Assembly (NCBI GenBank): GCA_036346375.1
Contig: CM070515.1
Span: 17,258,423 to 17,322,422 of the forward strand
From: Guadua angustifolia
Lineage: Eukaryota; Streptophyta; Magnoliopsida; Poales; Poaceae
DNA length: 64,000 nt
Direction: 5' to 3'
A program made the translations under genes and the position numbers. The notes below the pieces were generated by a model. That model made no database searches and was not told the origin of the DNA. It was given only the letters and a program-made list of their open reading frames with translations. Shown here in pieces: positions 23,684 to 34,788 of this stretch. Positions within the stretch are counted from its first letter, which is position 1; each line of letters starts with the position of its first letter.

Positions 23684-25690
23684 GTATCTTCTGGTGCTTG
23701 ATGAGACTCTTGCTGCAATTGCTCATGATGCAAATGTGAGTGAGCAGACTGATCATGTTCTGGGTGAACATCTTGAGGAGGATAATAAGATTCAAACACT
23801 TGTGGCACTCCAGATCCTCCAGCCTCATGATCATGGGCACCAGGCCCAAAGCTCTGGTCTTGAGCAAATCGTTCAACTGTTGCTAACTCTTGAAGTTGAT
23901 GAAATTGTTGTTCTTCATTTAAAGATTGTGCAACTGAGCCTGACATGACTTCAGTTGCAGCATCATCCATAAAACCTTGTCCTTGGTCATACCAAGAGTT
24001 ACGACCATCCATTATTTCTGTGGGTTCTAGAGAGTGGACTGAAACTTGAATAACATGCCTTGGAGAGTGACCATGACTTGAAGTTCTACTCTTGTGTCCA
24101 CTTTGAGCACTAGGCTCTTTTCTAGATTTACTTTTGCTAATATTTTGAGCACTAGGTTCCTTTCCAGACTCTCTTTTGCTGACATTTTGAGCACTAGGCT
24201 TTTTTTCAAATTTACTTGTATGTATACTGTGAGCACTAGGCTCTCTTTCATTTCCAGACTTGTTTTTGCTTGAACTTTGATGCCTTTGATGACTACTTTG
24301 ATGACTGTGGTCTGAAGGCAATTGTCTGTGGCTTGAGCTCACTGGTGCTGCATAACTGCTTGAAGGATGATTGCTGCTAAATGAATGATAACTGCCATAA
24401 TACTCATAGTGGTCACTACTACTGTCATGGGTCTGAGAGTGTCCACTGTGACTATTAACGTCAAAATCTGTCTTCAGCTTCATCATCTGACTCTTCTTCC
24501 TCTGTGGATTCATATTCCAGAACCAATTCCTTACTTGGTTCATTCATTTCTTCTTCTTGATCATGATGCACTGGTTCTTCTTCTTCAGGCTGATTTGTTT
24601 GTAACCCTTGGAGGAAACCAGTAATCCTCAAATTCTGTCCTGTAGACTTGTGCATGTTATATTTCTTAGGAAAGCACTTAAATTCTCTGTTCATATCATT
24701 CTGAGAAATGATTCCTTGGGCTAATAAAACTTGAGTCACTTGTTGGGCAAAAGGCAAAGGACTACCCAGCTTTCTATAGATTGCCTCTTCCATCTCCCCA
24801 AAGATATAGTCCACTAGATCAATGGGTTGCCTTGACAGTATTAAGTGAAGTAACCAGGCAAGGGTTGGGGTCACACCTTCTCTATATCGACTTTGGGAAT
24901 ATGGTGTGCCTCAATACCAGCAGCAACACTTTTGCTTCTTCAGATAAGCAGGAGGCTCTGTTAGGATTAAAATCTGCACGAGTGACATCCTTATAAATAT
25001 GAGCAGATACTTTTATATCAGGCATGTCACCATTCAATCTCCACCTCTGACCAGGATACATCTTCTCAAATATTCTGGTCCTGTTTACCAAAGGACTTGA
25101 GGCTCCACTAGCAGAATCAAACTGTGCAGCTCTAATTTTTCTTATTTTTCCATTAATAGTGAACATGATATGATTTCTTTGTTTGTTCACTAACAAGGAT
25201 GCATAGAACTCTAGGATTCTTGAGACACTCCAGGTATGGTTTTGTTTGACATTAAGTAAGCCAAACCAGGGGTGGAGTTTATGCAGTCAAACAGCCTATT
25301 TGATCCTATAATGGAATTCACTTGTGTCCAATCCACATACCGGTGATTTACCAATGCTGAGACTGCTTTTCTTTTTCCATCTAATATGTTCAGATAAGCA
25401 TTGTAAATGTTCTTGTATAGTAGGGACACAAAATTTTCACCCAGTGCAGGTTTTATTGCAGGAAACCAAACTTTTTCACTTACTAATCTCATAGCCCTTA
25501 ATTTTCTGCCACTAAGGGCAACCAAATCTTCACTGCTCAGTATGTCCACTTTAGTTATTAATTCAATATTTTCAGATGAGGATTCACTATCAGGTTCATA
25601 TTCACTATCTTCAGAAGAGGAGTTAGATTCCTCTTCAACTATTTTCAGATGAGGATTCACTACCAGGTTCCAATGTAGCAATTCTCTTGT
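23684..25690 (-). pseudogene. SIRE-type envelope-like / plant-transposon ORF, frameshifted
   Basis: Four consecutive minus-strand open segments (25681-25211, 25196-24882, 24874-24461, 24543-23684) form one broken protein. It has an acidic Ser/Glu-rich start (SSSEDSEYEPDSESS), a globular middle with SGRKLRAMRLVSEK and NRTRIFEKMYPGQRW, then LGSPLPFAQQVTQVLLAQG. A low-complexity Ser/His/Lys-rich tail holds a repeated KEPSAQxxxKS unit (24050-24250). This fits the extra ORF downstream of pol in SIRE-type Copia elements. Its order with the PPT and 3' LTR on the same strand supports this. The pol region is missing to the right. At least three frame breaks are present. Confidence 0.6.
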
Positions 25691-26441
25691 TAAATTTTAT
25701 GGGGCAGGGTGCGTGTTACAAAATTTTTATGGATCGGCACCAAATTTTGGTACTTCATCAAATCATAGCCAAATTTTAAAGATACTATTAAATTTTGATT
25801 TGACTCATATAGGTAACAAAACCAAACAGCCCCAACATCCCAGGGCCCGTCCATATTGCCAGCCAAACTTCTTATCCATTCACCTTCTTGGTTTGGTTTT
25901 GGCGAAAGAAGTAGCCGGAAGTAAGAAGATTTGGGTTAGCGATGTGGGAATCGTGGATCAATCTTTTACGTGGTCAAATCAATTGTTACTTGCGTGATTG
26001 TTTCAAATTGCCATCGCCTCGTTTCCCTAATCGACCGACATCGTTCGTCACAAATAAATCTATCGGTTATCGCGAAACGTCTAAGGCTGGGAAATTAAGG
26101 ACGAACCCTAAAGAGCAACAAATAGGGAGGACTGCAGGAACTCCATTAATCAAGGATGTTCAAAGGTACATGAATAATCCCCGGCGGTCCAAGGAGCCAA
26201 AGATATCTCCCGGACGTCAGAGATTCAATTAGACGCACATTTAGCGGGTAAACGAGGTTCTCCAATGGAGTCCGTAACTTCGTGACAAAAATTGACGTAA
26301 GCCATCATCTCAGGTATCCAATTCCTGAGTCCTGACCTGGTTCAATTATTGATAGGACTATAGGACGGACCGAGGTAGTGAATAATAATAATAATAATAA
26401 TAAAGTATTTAGAATAGGCAAGGTCACAACGTGGGTAGGAG
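25691..26441. other. Junction of the SIRE remnant with unassigned sequence
   Basis: At about 25700-25852 there is an AT-rich segment ending GGTAACAAAACCAAACAGCCCC, which looks like one end of a Tourist-type element, but the left end GGGGCAGGGTGCG matches it poorly. A (AAT)n microsatellite spans 26380-26402. No gene is recognised. Confidence 0.35.
26380..26402 (+). repeat. (AAT)n microsatellite
   Basis: About seven uninterrupted AAT/ATA units form a simple sequence repeat. Confidence 0.9.
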
Positions 26442-26784
26442 CAAGGTTTACAAAACCATCAAAATTAAAAATCAAAGATCCGGTGGTATTGATTTATTAC
26501 AAAAGTTAAATAAAAATCGCCAAAAATTGAAGCGTTTCGAAATCAAACTGTTTGGAAAAAAAATAAAAAAGGAAAAATCGATCGGTTTTCTCGAAAATCG
26601 ACTAGCGAATTGAACTTTTCTTACGACTGATTTTTTAAGCGATCTTTGTCGATTTTTCATCAAAAATCGCTCTATTTTCGATCGGTTTACATGGCATAAA
26701 TTTTTTGAATTTTTGAATTTGACTGATTTACCGATCTGTTTAGAATTTTGAACCGACTCGATACGGTCAATTTTGCTAACCCTG
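26442..26784. mobile_element. hAT-type MITE, same family as 12460-12649
   Basis: The left end CAAGGTTTACAAAACC and the right end GGTCAATTTTGCTAACCCTG (reverse complement CAGGGTTAGCAAAATTGACC) are related to the TIR at 12460. The flanks GGTAGGAG (26434-26441) and GGCAGGAG (26785-26792) form an 8-bp TSD with one mismatch. The 343-bp interior is AT-rich with AAAATCG/CGATTTT motifs and is non-coding. Confidence 0.8.
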
Positions 26785-26792
26785 GGCAGGAG

Positions 26793-27862
26793 CATTGCGC
26801 CATTTTTATAGCACCTATGCAGGTCTACGGGGTAATCGTTGATGGCAAGATACTGGGCATTAGCAGTGTGGACACGTGTTTTCTCACTCAGTATACCTTT
26901 TCTTAAAAGAAAAAAATTTATATAATATTCTAAAATTTTTAAAGTTGGTCTAGCATTCCAAAATATGAAACCAATATTTGACCTTCTGAATTTTGCAATC
27001 TGATTCAAATAACACCTTGGCCCGGTTGCACATAATGATATTGCCCTGTCGTGTGATAAATAAACGGTTTTGCAATGAAAGATGACATGCTATATAAGTT
27101 TAGTTCAATAACAGATAAGACTCCTCTTTCAAATCGAAACAAAAAGGGATTGAGCCACATGAACTAACAATCATATGATTGGGAACTCAGCGGAGAGAAG
27201 CCTACATAAGCATCACCTGTTATTGGTATAATTTGGCAAACGTGTCCTCATATATGGTAAAACCGCATATTCATTGTACCATATGGGCAATACTACTATA
27301 CAAAACCGGGTTATGACGTTATTTGAAGCGGATTGTAAAGTTTAGGGACCAATTGTCTGGTTTTATAGTTTAGAGTGCGGAATGGATATTAGTTTCATTG
27401 TTTGAAGGGCTATATGGACTTTTGGCTAAGTTTAATGTGTTACGTGAACATCTTCCTTCCTAAAATAATTCTGGTGCGCACGAGCGATCCTATTCCTCGG
27501 AGCGCTGGCCAATTGAGCTACGCTCAGTTCTCAACATTGCGCCATTGACAGAAGGGAAGGTGGGTTTACCATTGATCATTTTTCGAGAGAGTAGTATTAC
27601 CATTGATCTTTTCTTGCCTTCATTTGGGCTCCCAATTTTGGGCCTCGTTACAGCAACTTTAGGCCCGTTCTTTACTCGTTCAAAGAACTCAGACTCACTT
27701 CAAACCGCTGTTGGTCTACCCTTTTCGTTGAGACGTAGATACCTGACAGAGGACTTCAAATGTGTATTCCTAATCTCCAACTACCCCCATCATGGCTCTG
27801 AAGAAACACTCCAAATCGTTGGCCTTCAAGCCCCATCCATTGACATCTCCTTTCTTTCACTG
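26793..27862. other. Intergenic sequence, no gene recognised
   Basis: AT-rich with one open frame at 27545-27913 that runs into the SMART LTR. It shows no domain and is treated as chance. Confidence 0.3.
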
Positions 27863-27867
27863 CAAAC

Positions 27868-28147
27868 AATTGAGTTGCATGCACCAGTCAGTTCACCCAA
27901 AAGCTTAAGTTGATGAGGAAAGGTAGGCAATTCATTTATACTTCAACACTTCCCCTCACGTGCAGGCTCCCTCAAGCCTAGGATGTGGAATAGAAGTGGG
28001 CTGCAATTATTTTTTAAAATTGCGCCAACCGGGTCTTGAACTTGAGACCTCTTGGCTCTGATACCAAATTGAGTTGCATGCACCAGCCAGTTCACCCAAA
28101 AGCTTAAGCTGGTGAGGAAAGGTGGGCAATTCACTTATACTTCAACA
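27868..28147 (-). mobile_element. SMART (very small LTR retrotransposon), TSD CAAAC
   Basis: Two 81-bp near-identical LTRs (27868-27948 and 28067-28147) enclose a 118-bp interior. On the minus strand the LTR starts TGTTGAAGTATAA and ends GCATGCAACTCAATT. It is followed by the tRNA-iMet primer site TGGTATCAGAGCC (28053-28065), and the polypurine tract CACGTGAGGGGAAG precedes the other LTR. The TSD CAAAC is exact (27863-27867, 28148-28152). At 280 bp it fits the SMART class of grasses and needs proteins from elsewhere. Confidence 0.93.
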
Positions 28148-28207
28148 CAAACAAGAGTTTTATTGATTGGACAAACTCGATAAACCGCTAGCTGCCAATA
28201 CATTAAG

Positions 28208-28921
28208 CAGGGGTGAAAACGATTGGAAACGGTTGGAAAACACTAAAACCATTTTTGTTTTCATATTTTTCTCGAAACGATATCGAATCGATAACTACGG
28301 AAACGAAAGCGGCATCGGTAATTCAAAATATCGAAACGAAAATTGATACAAAATATATATCAGTAACGATCGAATCGAAAAAAGAGACCCAGAACGCCAT
28401 AAGGACATGTACCACCAATTGACTTCAAAAATTCACACAAATAGTACATCCACATAGAAATTAGTAATTAATAAATATTCACAAATTTACGATGAACACA
28501 CATCAAATTTTAGACTTGAATGACTACATTAGAGTTTTGTTTTATAATATTTAAAAATATCTATGATTGGTTAAATCATGAAAATGGGTGAAGATTGTAG
28601 CCCTCGTGATAAGCTTCGCATAGAGTCCAAAATCACCTAAATCGGAGTTCGGAGTAAAAAGTTATGGGCGTTTTAGTGACCGAAGGAGTGTGATTTGTGG
28701 GCTGGAATAATTCCGGTAATTACCGACGGAATTTACCGATTTTTTCCGGATACCGAAGGAAACGGTCGGAACCGATCAAAACTGTTACCGTTATCGTTTC
28801 CGACAAAAATTACCGATTCCGATTCCGATTCCGAAAATTACCGATACCGACACGTCCGGTTGAAAATTTTCGAAAACGGTTTTCGAAATTTCGGGAATTA
28901 CCGATACCGTTTTCACCCCTA
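28208..28921. mobile_element. hAT-type non-autonomous element, TIR (C/T)AGGGGTGAAAACG, TSD ACATTAAG
   Basis: The 714-bp element runs from CAGGGGTGAAAACGATTGG to ACCGTTTTCACCCCTA. The 8-bp TSD ACATTAAG is exact at 28200-28207 and 28922-28929. The interior is rich in ACCGATTCCGATTCCG and TCGAAACGA motifs and has no transposase. Confidence 0.95.
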
Positions 28922-28929
28922 ACATTAAG

Positions 28930-29631
28930 GCTTTAAAGACGCACCGAGCCTTACAAGCTCATCTGCTAGAACATTACATCTCCTAGAATGAAAAGAAACA
29001 TCACCAATGCTAAAACTAGCTAACATAAGCCACTGATGTATGATTCACGTCTTCTGTTCAAAAGTTGACGAGGTCTAGGAGCAGGAACTTTTCTAACCGT
29101 CAGAATTGCAAGGCCGGAGCAAGTGTTGACGCCAGAAACTTTTCTTCTGCAGAATTACGAACTTTGAAACGCTGGAAACGATTCCTTTCGCTGTTGAGTC
29201 TATTGCCTGAAAGTCCTACATATGCTAGTAAAAATATTTCACTGGTACTTAAGAAGTTTCATGCTCCAATTTTTTACCCCCTTTTGTTCTCGCTTTTTGC
29301 AAAGATGTTGCAAAACATGTTTGGAGCACGTTGGGAACTTATAATGACACGTAGCCATCCAAACCACATTGCTTTCGTCCAATTTTGTTGTCCTTCAATT
29401 ATTCGATTATTTCCTCTAGTCTAGTCTCATTCTTTTTTCGCAGGGCAGTCTAGTCCCATTCTTACTACAGTCTACATAAGCTGACCGCCCAAATAACTCT
29501 CACCTCAAACCAAAGTAAAACAAACAAGAACAAACATCATGCATTGCTCAGCATGTAGGGGCCAGTGTAATTTAGGAGGGCCTTCAAATTGTATCTAACA
29601 TGAATGTAGAAATATCATTCTCGATAAAATA
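28930..29631. other. Intergenic sequence, no gene recognised
   Basis: There is one open frame at 29065-29424 with no domain. The TAGTCTCATTC/TAGTCCCATTC repeat near 29430-29460 is a short imperfect duplication. Confidence 0.3.
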
Positions 29632-30256
29632 CTGAGCTATCCGGAAAAAGCAGTTTGGTGAAAGTGATTATAATGAAGAGGTTTTATCAGATGAGAAGTC
29701 TTTTTGGGTAAATTACTTTCTTGTTATGGTGGATGTAGCAATTTCTTCATTGAAAAACAGGTTCGAGAATTTTACTACATTTAAGAGTATATTTGGTTTT
29801 TTACTTAGCTCAAAAAATTTAAAGTCATTGGATAATATTGAACTAAGAAATTGTTGCACTAGATTTGCAAAAACATTTTCCCATAATAGTTCATGTGATA
29901 TTGAGTTAGATGATTTATTCTCTGAACTAAAAGTGCTACAAATGACTTTATCTGCTCACTCACAATCCGCCATGGAGATTTTTGAGTTTGTTAAGGATTT
30001 AGATTGCTATCCAAATGTTTCAATTGCTTGTCGAATCTTATTCACCATACTTATGACTGTAGCCTCCGCTGAAAGAAGTTTTTCAAAACTAAAATTATTA
30101 AAAAATTACTTAAGGTCATCAATGTCACAAGAAAGGTTAAATAGTTTGGCAATTTTATGCATTGAGAACGATAAATTGGATGAAATTGATATTGATATTA
30201 TTATTGATGACTTTGTATCTAACAGTGTTAGAAGGAACTTTAACATGCCCATTTAA
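29632..30256 (+). pseudogene. hAT transposase C-terminal fragment (dimerisation domain)
   Basis: An open segment from about 29632 to the stop at 30254 encodes AIRKKQFGESDYNEEV, then SFWVNYFLVMVDVAISSLKN, then NVSIACRILFTILMTVASAE and RSFSKLKLLKNYLRSSMSQE, then RLNSLAILCIEND. This is the hAT-family C-terminal dimerisation region of the TTF/zinc-finger-MYM-like type found in many plant genomes. The normal protein is 700-800 residues; only about 207 remain, and a stop precedes them. No TIR or TSD was found, so this is a fragment rather than a whole element. Confidence 0.85.
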
Positions 30257-31107
30257 ATTTGTAGGAATTGGTGAGATGGGCTTTTGTCGCAGCATTATGG
30301 TAGTGATGGCAATGTGGCGCAGGTCGGCTTGAAGGTGCATCTTAGAGGCTATAGCTCAATTTAGTTGAATAGTACATGAGTTTGATTATGTTTAAACTAT
30401 CTTTTGGTTGTGACTTGTTCTCTACCAAGTTTATTACATATAAAAGTATTCGATATTAATTTGGCTCATCTCCTCCTATTTGAGTACTATTTTATCAAGA
30501 GTACTCAATTTGTTAGGTACTAGTCGATGAAGCCTTTTTACATCAATTATATACTAGTTTTACATAAATTAAATTATGTAAAAATGATATGACAATTTTT
30601 TTAAAAGGACATTATTCTTTTCCGCATGGCCTTTTTTTTACATCAATTGCATACTAGTTTTACAAAAATTAAATTATGTAAAAATAGTATGACAATTTGT
30701 AAAAAAAAAAGATAAACAAAACAAACCATAAGGAACACAACAAACAAAAACGTATATTACAAAGGCAAATATTGACAAAATCAAAATGATAAAACACAAT
30801 ATGAGTCATAAAGCAATATCTAATAACAAAAACAATTGAGTGTTCATAACAAAAAATTCACCAATATCTAATAGAAAAAATAGAGCGTTTGCGAAAAAAA
30901 CACTTGAGTGCTATTTAACACTCCCCTCTTATTTAGCCACCGTGATATATATTATATATATCAGAGCTGATCCATACAGGTCCGAAAAATAAACATGTCA
31001 CACTAACCACTGAACGCACACCACACCAGAAGAATTCACACGAAACCAACTGATCAGTCCACCGTGAAGCCAACAACTCTAGCCTAGAAGAAAACCCGGA
31101 AACTAAC
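30257..31107. other. AT-rich intergenic sequence with a 100-bp duplication
   Basis: Contains two copies of a block spaced exactly 100 bp apart (listed separately) and otherwise AT-rich sequence. The last part, about 30960-31100, may be the 3' UTR of the minus-strand phytocyanin exon. Confidence 0.4.
30532..30700. repeat. Imperfect 100-bp direct duplication
   Basis: CATCAATTATATACTAG at 30541 recurs as CATCAATTGCATACTAG at 30641, and the match continues through AAATTATGTAAAAATGATATGACAA. Each copy is about 57-65 bp, with 35-40 bp of unrelated sequence between them. Confidence 0.85.
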
Positions 31108-31525
31108 TTGCATGCCGGCCGTCAGAGCTCAGAAACGTGCAACAATGGTGGACTTCCAAGAACGAACCATCCTGCATTGCCTCTACCCTGGCGCGATGGA
31201 TCAGAACAGGGCGACCTTGAGGAGGACGGCCGGCTGCAGCGGCGAGGACGGGGCCTGCCTGCAGGCCGACGGACGCGCCGTTGGGGATGTTGGGCGGCGG
31301 GGTGCCTGAGCTGGAGCCGGCAGCTGTGACGGAGAGCTTCATGCCGGAGGAGCAGTGGCTGCCGACAGTGCAGATGTAGTAGTGCATACCGGCGGTGAGG
31401 GTCAGGGTCGTCGAGCCGCTGTTGTCGTTGCTGAGGGAGTTTCTGCTGGAACAGGCGGCGTAGTCGCACGCGCTGACCTCGGTCACAGTGTGCGCCTGGC
31501 TGGGTAGTCGAACACTGCAGAAAAA
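31108..31525 (-). pseudogene. Phytocyanin (blue copper / plantacyanin-like) C-terminal exon, frameshifted
   Basis: A minus-strand acceptor, a T-run followed by CTGCAG at about 31516-31527, is followed by the second exon of a phytocyanin. FDYPA and, after one missing base, AHTVTEVSACDYAACSS (Cu-ligand His and Cys) lead to TAGMHYYICTVGSHCSSGMK, which carries the second Cys/His of the cupredoxin site. The fourth ligand is Met (SSGMK), as in plantacyanin/uclacyanin types. A Pro-rich linker follows, then a GPI-like tail that reads AVLLKVALF and stop only if a second single-base indel near 31230 is allowed. Exon 1, which normally carries the signal peptide, was not found within 2 kb. Family certain; broken or misread copy. 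Confidence 0.8.
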
Positions 31526-31529
31526 AAAA

Positions 31530-33560
31530 AGTAGATTAAGCCACGGTTGATGTTGTTAGTTCTTAAGTGGTGAGCACTTACACGCAAGTTTCAAAATCTG
31601 GTAGAGATTTCGGATTTCGGCGAGGGCCTTGATTTCAATTTTTGTGGAATAAAAAAAAAGTTGAAAATTTTCACACTACTATAGTGATTTCGGTGAATTG
31701 CAGCGAGATTTCATTCAATTTTGCCAAGATTAAGGTTTTTGACCATTCTTTTATGGTTTTTTTACCGGTTCTAATGTTTTTAGGATCAGATTTCATGCTA
31801 ATTTTTTTATAGAAAATTGTAATGCCTTTTATGATAAATATATATAAAAATTTACCAAAAAATATATATACACAAATTGTGTATACTTGCTATGTCACAA
31901 TCAATCAGTATGCATATTGATTCCTGTGCAAGATTTAGGTTCAAGTGCCGCCTACCCTGCCCGCCCTTCACGAAGCTTTGGACTGTATAGCACAGTACTT
32001 TTTTATCTTTGATTTTCTTTCAAGCGAAAATACAAATCTAACTCTTTTTTCGACCACACTAGCACCCATAGGTGACACGTATCCCCTAGTATGCTCCCTT
32101 AACACGGCAAGTCACTGGCATCGCACCCACCGCAATAGATGAGCTATAGCGGTACTTAAGCTTGGCAGGAAGGTAGGGCCACTACCTACTGCGCTTGTTA
32201 GGAAGCTGCCATGACGGATGGAGCCATTGAGATGTCGACGACATGCCACCATAGAGGAGCGTAGCAAGTGATACTAGGGGTGAAAACAAGTTAGATATTT
32301 CTCGTGTGATCCAGATCCGGATTTAGTAGGGATCGGATTCAGGATCAAGCATTGAATTCAGGACAGTCAATATGATTTGAGAGGGCCTTATGCAGTCTCG
32401 AGAGAGCTAGATTTGCAGACAGAGGCCAAACTTGCAATAAAAAATTGGGCAAAGGGCAAAAAGACCGAAGCTTCCAATTATAGTAGTCACTAGATAGTAT
32501 AACGTGCTACACCACGCCGCACAAATCTCACTTCGGAGTTTTCTGTTCCAAAAATGGTAGAAGGACCTAAATGTAATTTGAAATATTTCAAGCTTAAAGA
32601 AATAACCGGACCTAAACATAATTTTAAATCTTTGGGATTAAAGAACCGGTGTTCGAGTTGAATTTGCAGAACTACGGGGTCCTTTTTGCAAAATAACCGT
32701 GGAAGGACCTATTTGCGATTTCAGATTTTCAGGAGGACTTTTTCAAAAAAAAGTACCTTGTGTGCCTTGTTGCTCTCTAAAACTTCCAAGCATAAGATAT
32801 ACTAAGTTGAGTTAGCGTGATGTTTTCATGAGGAAAAAATCTCACGAAGTTTTTGCAAATCGAATTTATGAACCACATGTCTTTTTTCAAAATAATCGGA
32901 AGGATCTATTTATTTATTCCAATTTTTTAAAATAAAAATCGATTTAAAGGACCTAAACGCGATTTCCAATTCAACTATAGACCGATTTAATCTGTTTTTT
33001 AAAAAAACCGCGTGTAAAGACCTAAATGTAATTTCGATATTTGTCGGGTCTATTTTACTTAAAAACCCATCGAAAGAACCTAAACATGATTTTTAATTTT
33101 TTTCCCGAAAAGACCTAAACACGACTTCCAAATTTTCAGAGGGCCTCCCAGAAGGGGCAACACGTGGTCCCTCTAAGGAGGCGCCAATCCGGGCTTTAAT
33201 ATATAACATATGCTATTTCGTGTTTATTCTCTCTGTTTTTTTTAATGAAGTAGAAAATTATAAGTTACAATAGATTCAGCCAATCTTTACAATTTTGCAA
33301 AAGAAGATAAGTAAAACAAGCCAAAGCATGCGAGTTACAGAAATTAAATCTGATTTGTTAGGTCTCATTGCCGAAAAGTCGCGCTCGCGCACAATCTATT
33401 GCCCATAGAAAAATAAATTACTTGTACGATAAGAATCAAGATAACCAAATTACCACCGTTGCGTCTGCACTCTTGCACTGCACAACTACTTGAGAAAAGT
33501 CAGTCAGCGCACATCGATCGCTGTGCCAGGAACCAGATAAGCTGAATCAGCTGATAACTC
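31530..33560. other. AT-rich intergenic repeats; missing phytocyanin exon 1 not found
   Basis: Bases 31580-31760 contain a degenerate AATTTCGG/CCGAAAT repeat like that at 8860-8950. Bases 32560-33150 carry diverged copies of AAGGACCTAAACGCGATTT interspersed with AAAATAACCG, probably an old retrotransposon untranslated region. Similar wording recurs at 44760-45060. No gene is seen. Confidence 0.4.
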
Positions 33561-33734
33561 ATCGAATATGATTCGAGCAAAATTATGCCCAGCATCGCGT
33601 TCACTCGAAGGCATCCAATTATCCAAATCAAGCGAAATTGCAACCTACAATCACGGTCACGATAGCGTGCAGAGATGGATACGGCAGCTTCCGGTCCAAT
33701 CGCCCGTGCTCCAGCTTCCTCTAAAACTCAGCAG

Positions 33735-34370
33735 CGGAGTTTGGAATTTGAGGAGTTGGCTAAGTTTATACGGGAAACTTTGCTGGTGCTACCGAAAAAA
33801 ATGTCTAATTTCACTTCTGTCTATATCTTTTTTCCTGTTTTATGTTTGTCACTACTATTTTCACTTCATCCTTCTTGAGTCATTTTTGCCAACTAACTAT
33901 TAGTACAAATTGTTCCTTCTGTTTTTTATTTTTAAAGATACTAAATAAAGTTCAATTCTTTTGAATTTTTTTTTATGATCATAGATTGCTAAAGATGCTA
34001 CTATAAATTTTTTCGAGTATGATCAAACTTATCCATTTTTTTTGAAAAGTTCATTTAAAAAATGTATAAGCTTTGTTATGTTCTGGAAAATTTATGGTAC
34101 CACCTTTATCAGTCTAGAATCATACAGAAAAATTTCTAAAAGAATTGAATTTCATTTGTTATCTTTAAAAAATACAGAAGAAACAATTCGCACTGACGGT
34201 CAACTCACATTTAACTGACAGATATGGCAAAAGGAGAAAGAGAGTAAAGACTAGTGATAAAAATGAAACGAGAAAAAGAGTAGTAGCAGAAGTGAAATTA
34301 GGTACTTTTTCAACTGTACCAGCTGGTACAAAATTTTCCCAAGTTTATATACGGGTAAGAACTTGTCAAG
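33735..34370. repeat. Long imperfect inverted repeat
   Basis: The left arm (about 33735-33985) and right arm (about 34150-34370) are inverted copies. GTCTAATTTCACTTCTG at 33800 pairs with CAGAAGTGAAATTAGG at 34287. CAATTCTTTTGAATTT at 33953 pairs with AAAAGAATTGAATTTC at 34139. GTTTATACGGGAAA at 33763 pairs with the complement of CCCAAGTTTATATACGGG at 34337. The arms are about 200 bp with a loop of about 170 bp. It may be a foldback/MULE-type element, but no TSD was found. Confidence 0.7.
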
Positions 34371-34570
34371 AAAAATGTGGTTTCTATGATGATCGAACTG
34401 TATTGCAGTTTTACCATTAGTGAGTCCGAACAGCGGCCTAATCCGGCAGTTGGCTCCACCCCTACCTAAACCGATCATATTCACACAACGTACTGATCAA
34501 CAGTTCTCCCTTATTGAACTTGTCATTTCTTCATCTCATGCTACTTGATTTCCTCAGTTTATCTACAACC

Positions 34571-34716
34571 ACACGAGGTTCCTAAGCATCGAAATTTTGT
34601 AGATGCCAATATTATCACACAACTACTTTCAGCATTTTCGTATACACGAGGTTCCTAAGCATCGAAATTTTGTAGATGCCAATATTATCACACAACTACT
34701 TTCAGCATTTTCGTAT
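34571..34716. repeat. Exact 73-bp tandem duplication
   Basis: The 73-bp unit starting ACACGAGGTTCCTAAGC at 34571 is repeated head-to-tail at 34644 with no difference seen, and a third copy begins and ends after ACAC. It lies just downstream of the minus-strand gene at 34789, in its likely 3' UTR or terminator region. Perfect identity means it is recent or an assembly artefact. Confidence 0.95.
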
Positions 34717-34788
34717 ACACCAACTGTTCGGTAAGATTAGACGTCTGATGCGTAGTTTTCCGTTTAGAAAATCCGAAGAACGTTAATT

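Noticed and set aside
25700..25852. Possible Tourist MITE ending CCAAACAGCCCC
   Set aside because: Left end GGGGCAGGGTGCG does not pair with the right end; no TTA/TAA duplication seen.
33568..33903. 111-residue open frame (+)
   Set aside because: Overlaps the long inverted repeat; low-complexity end and no domain.
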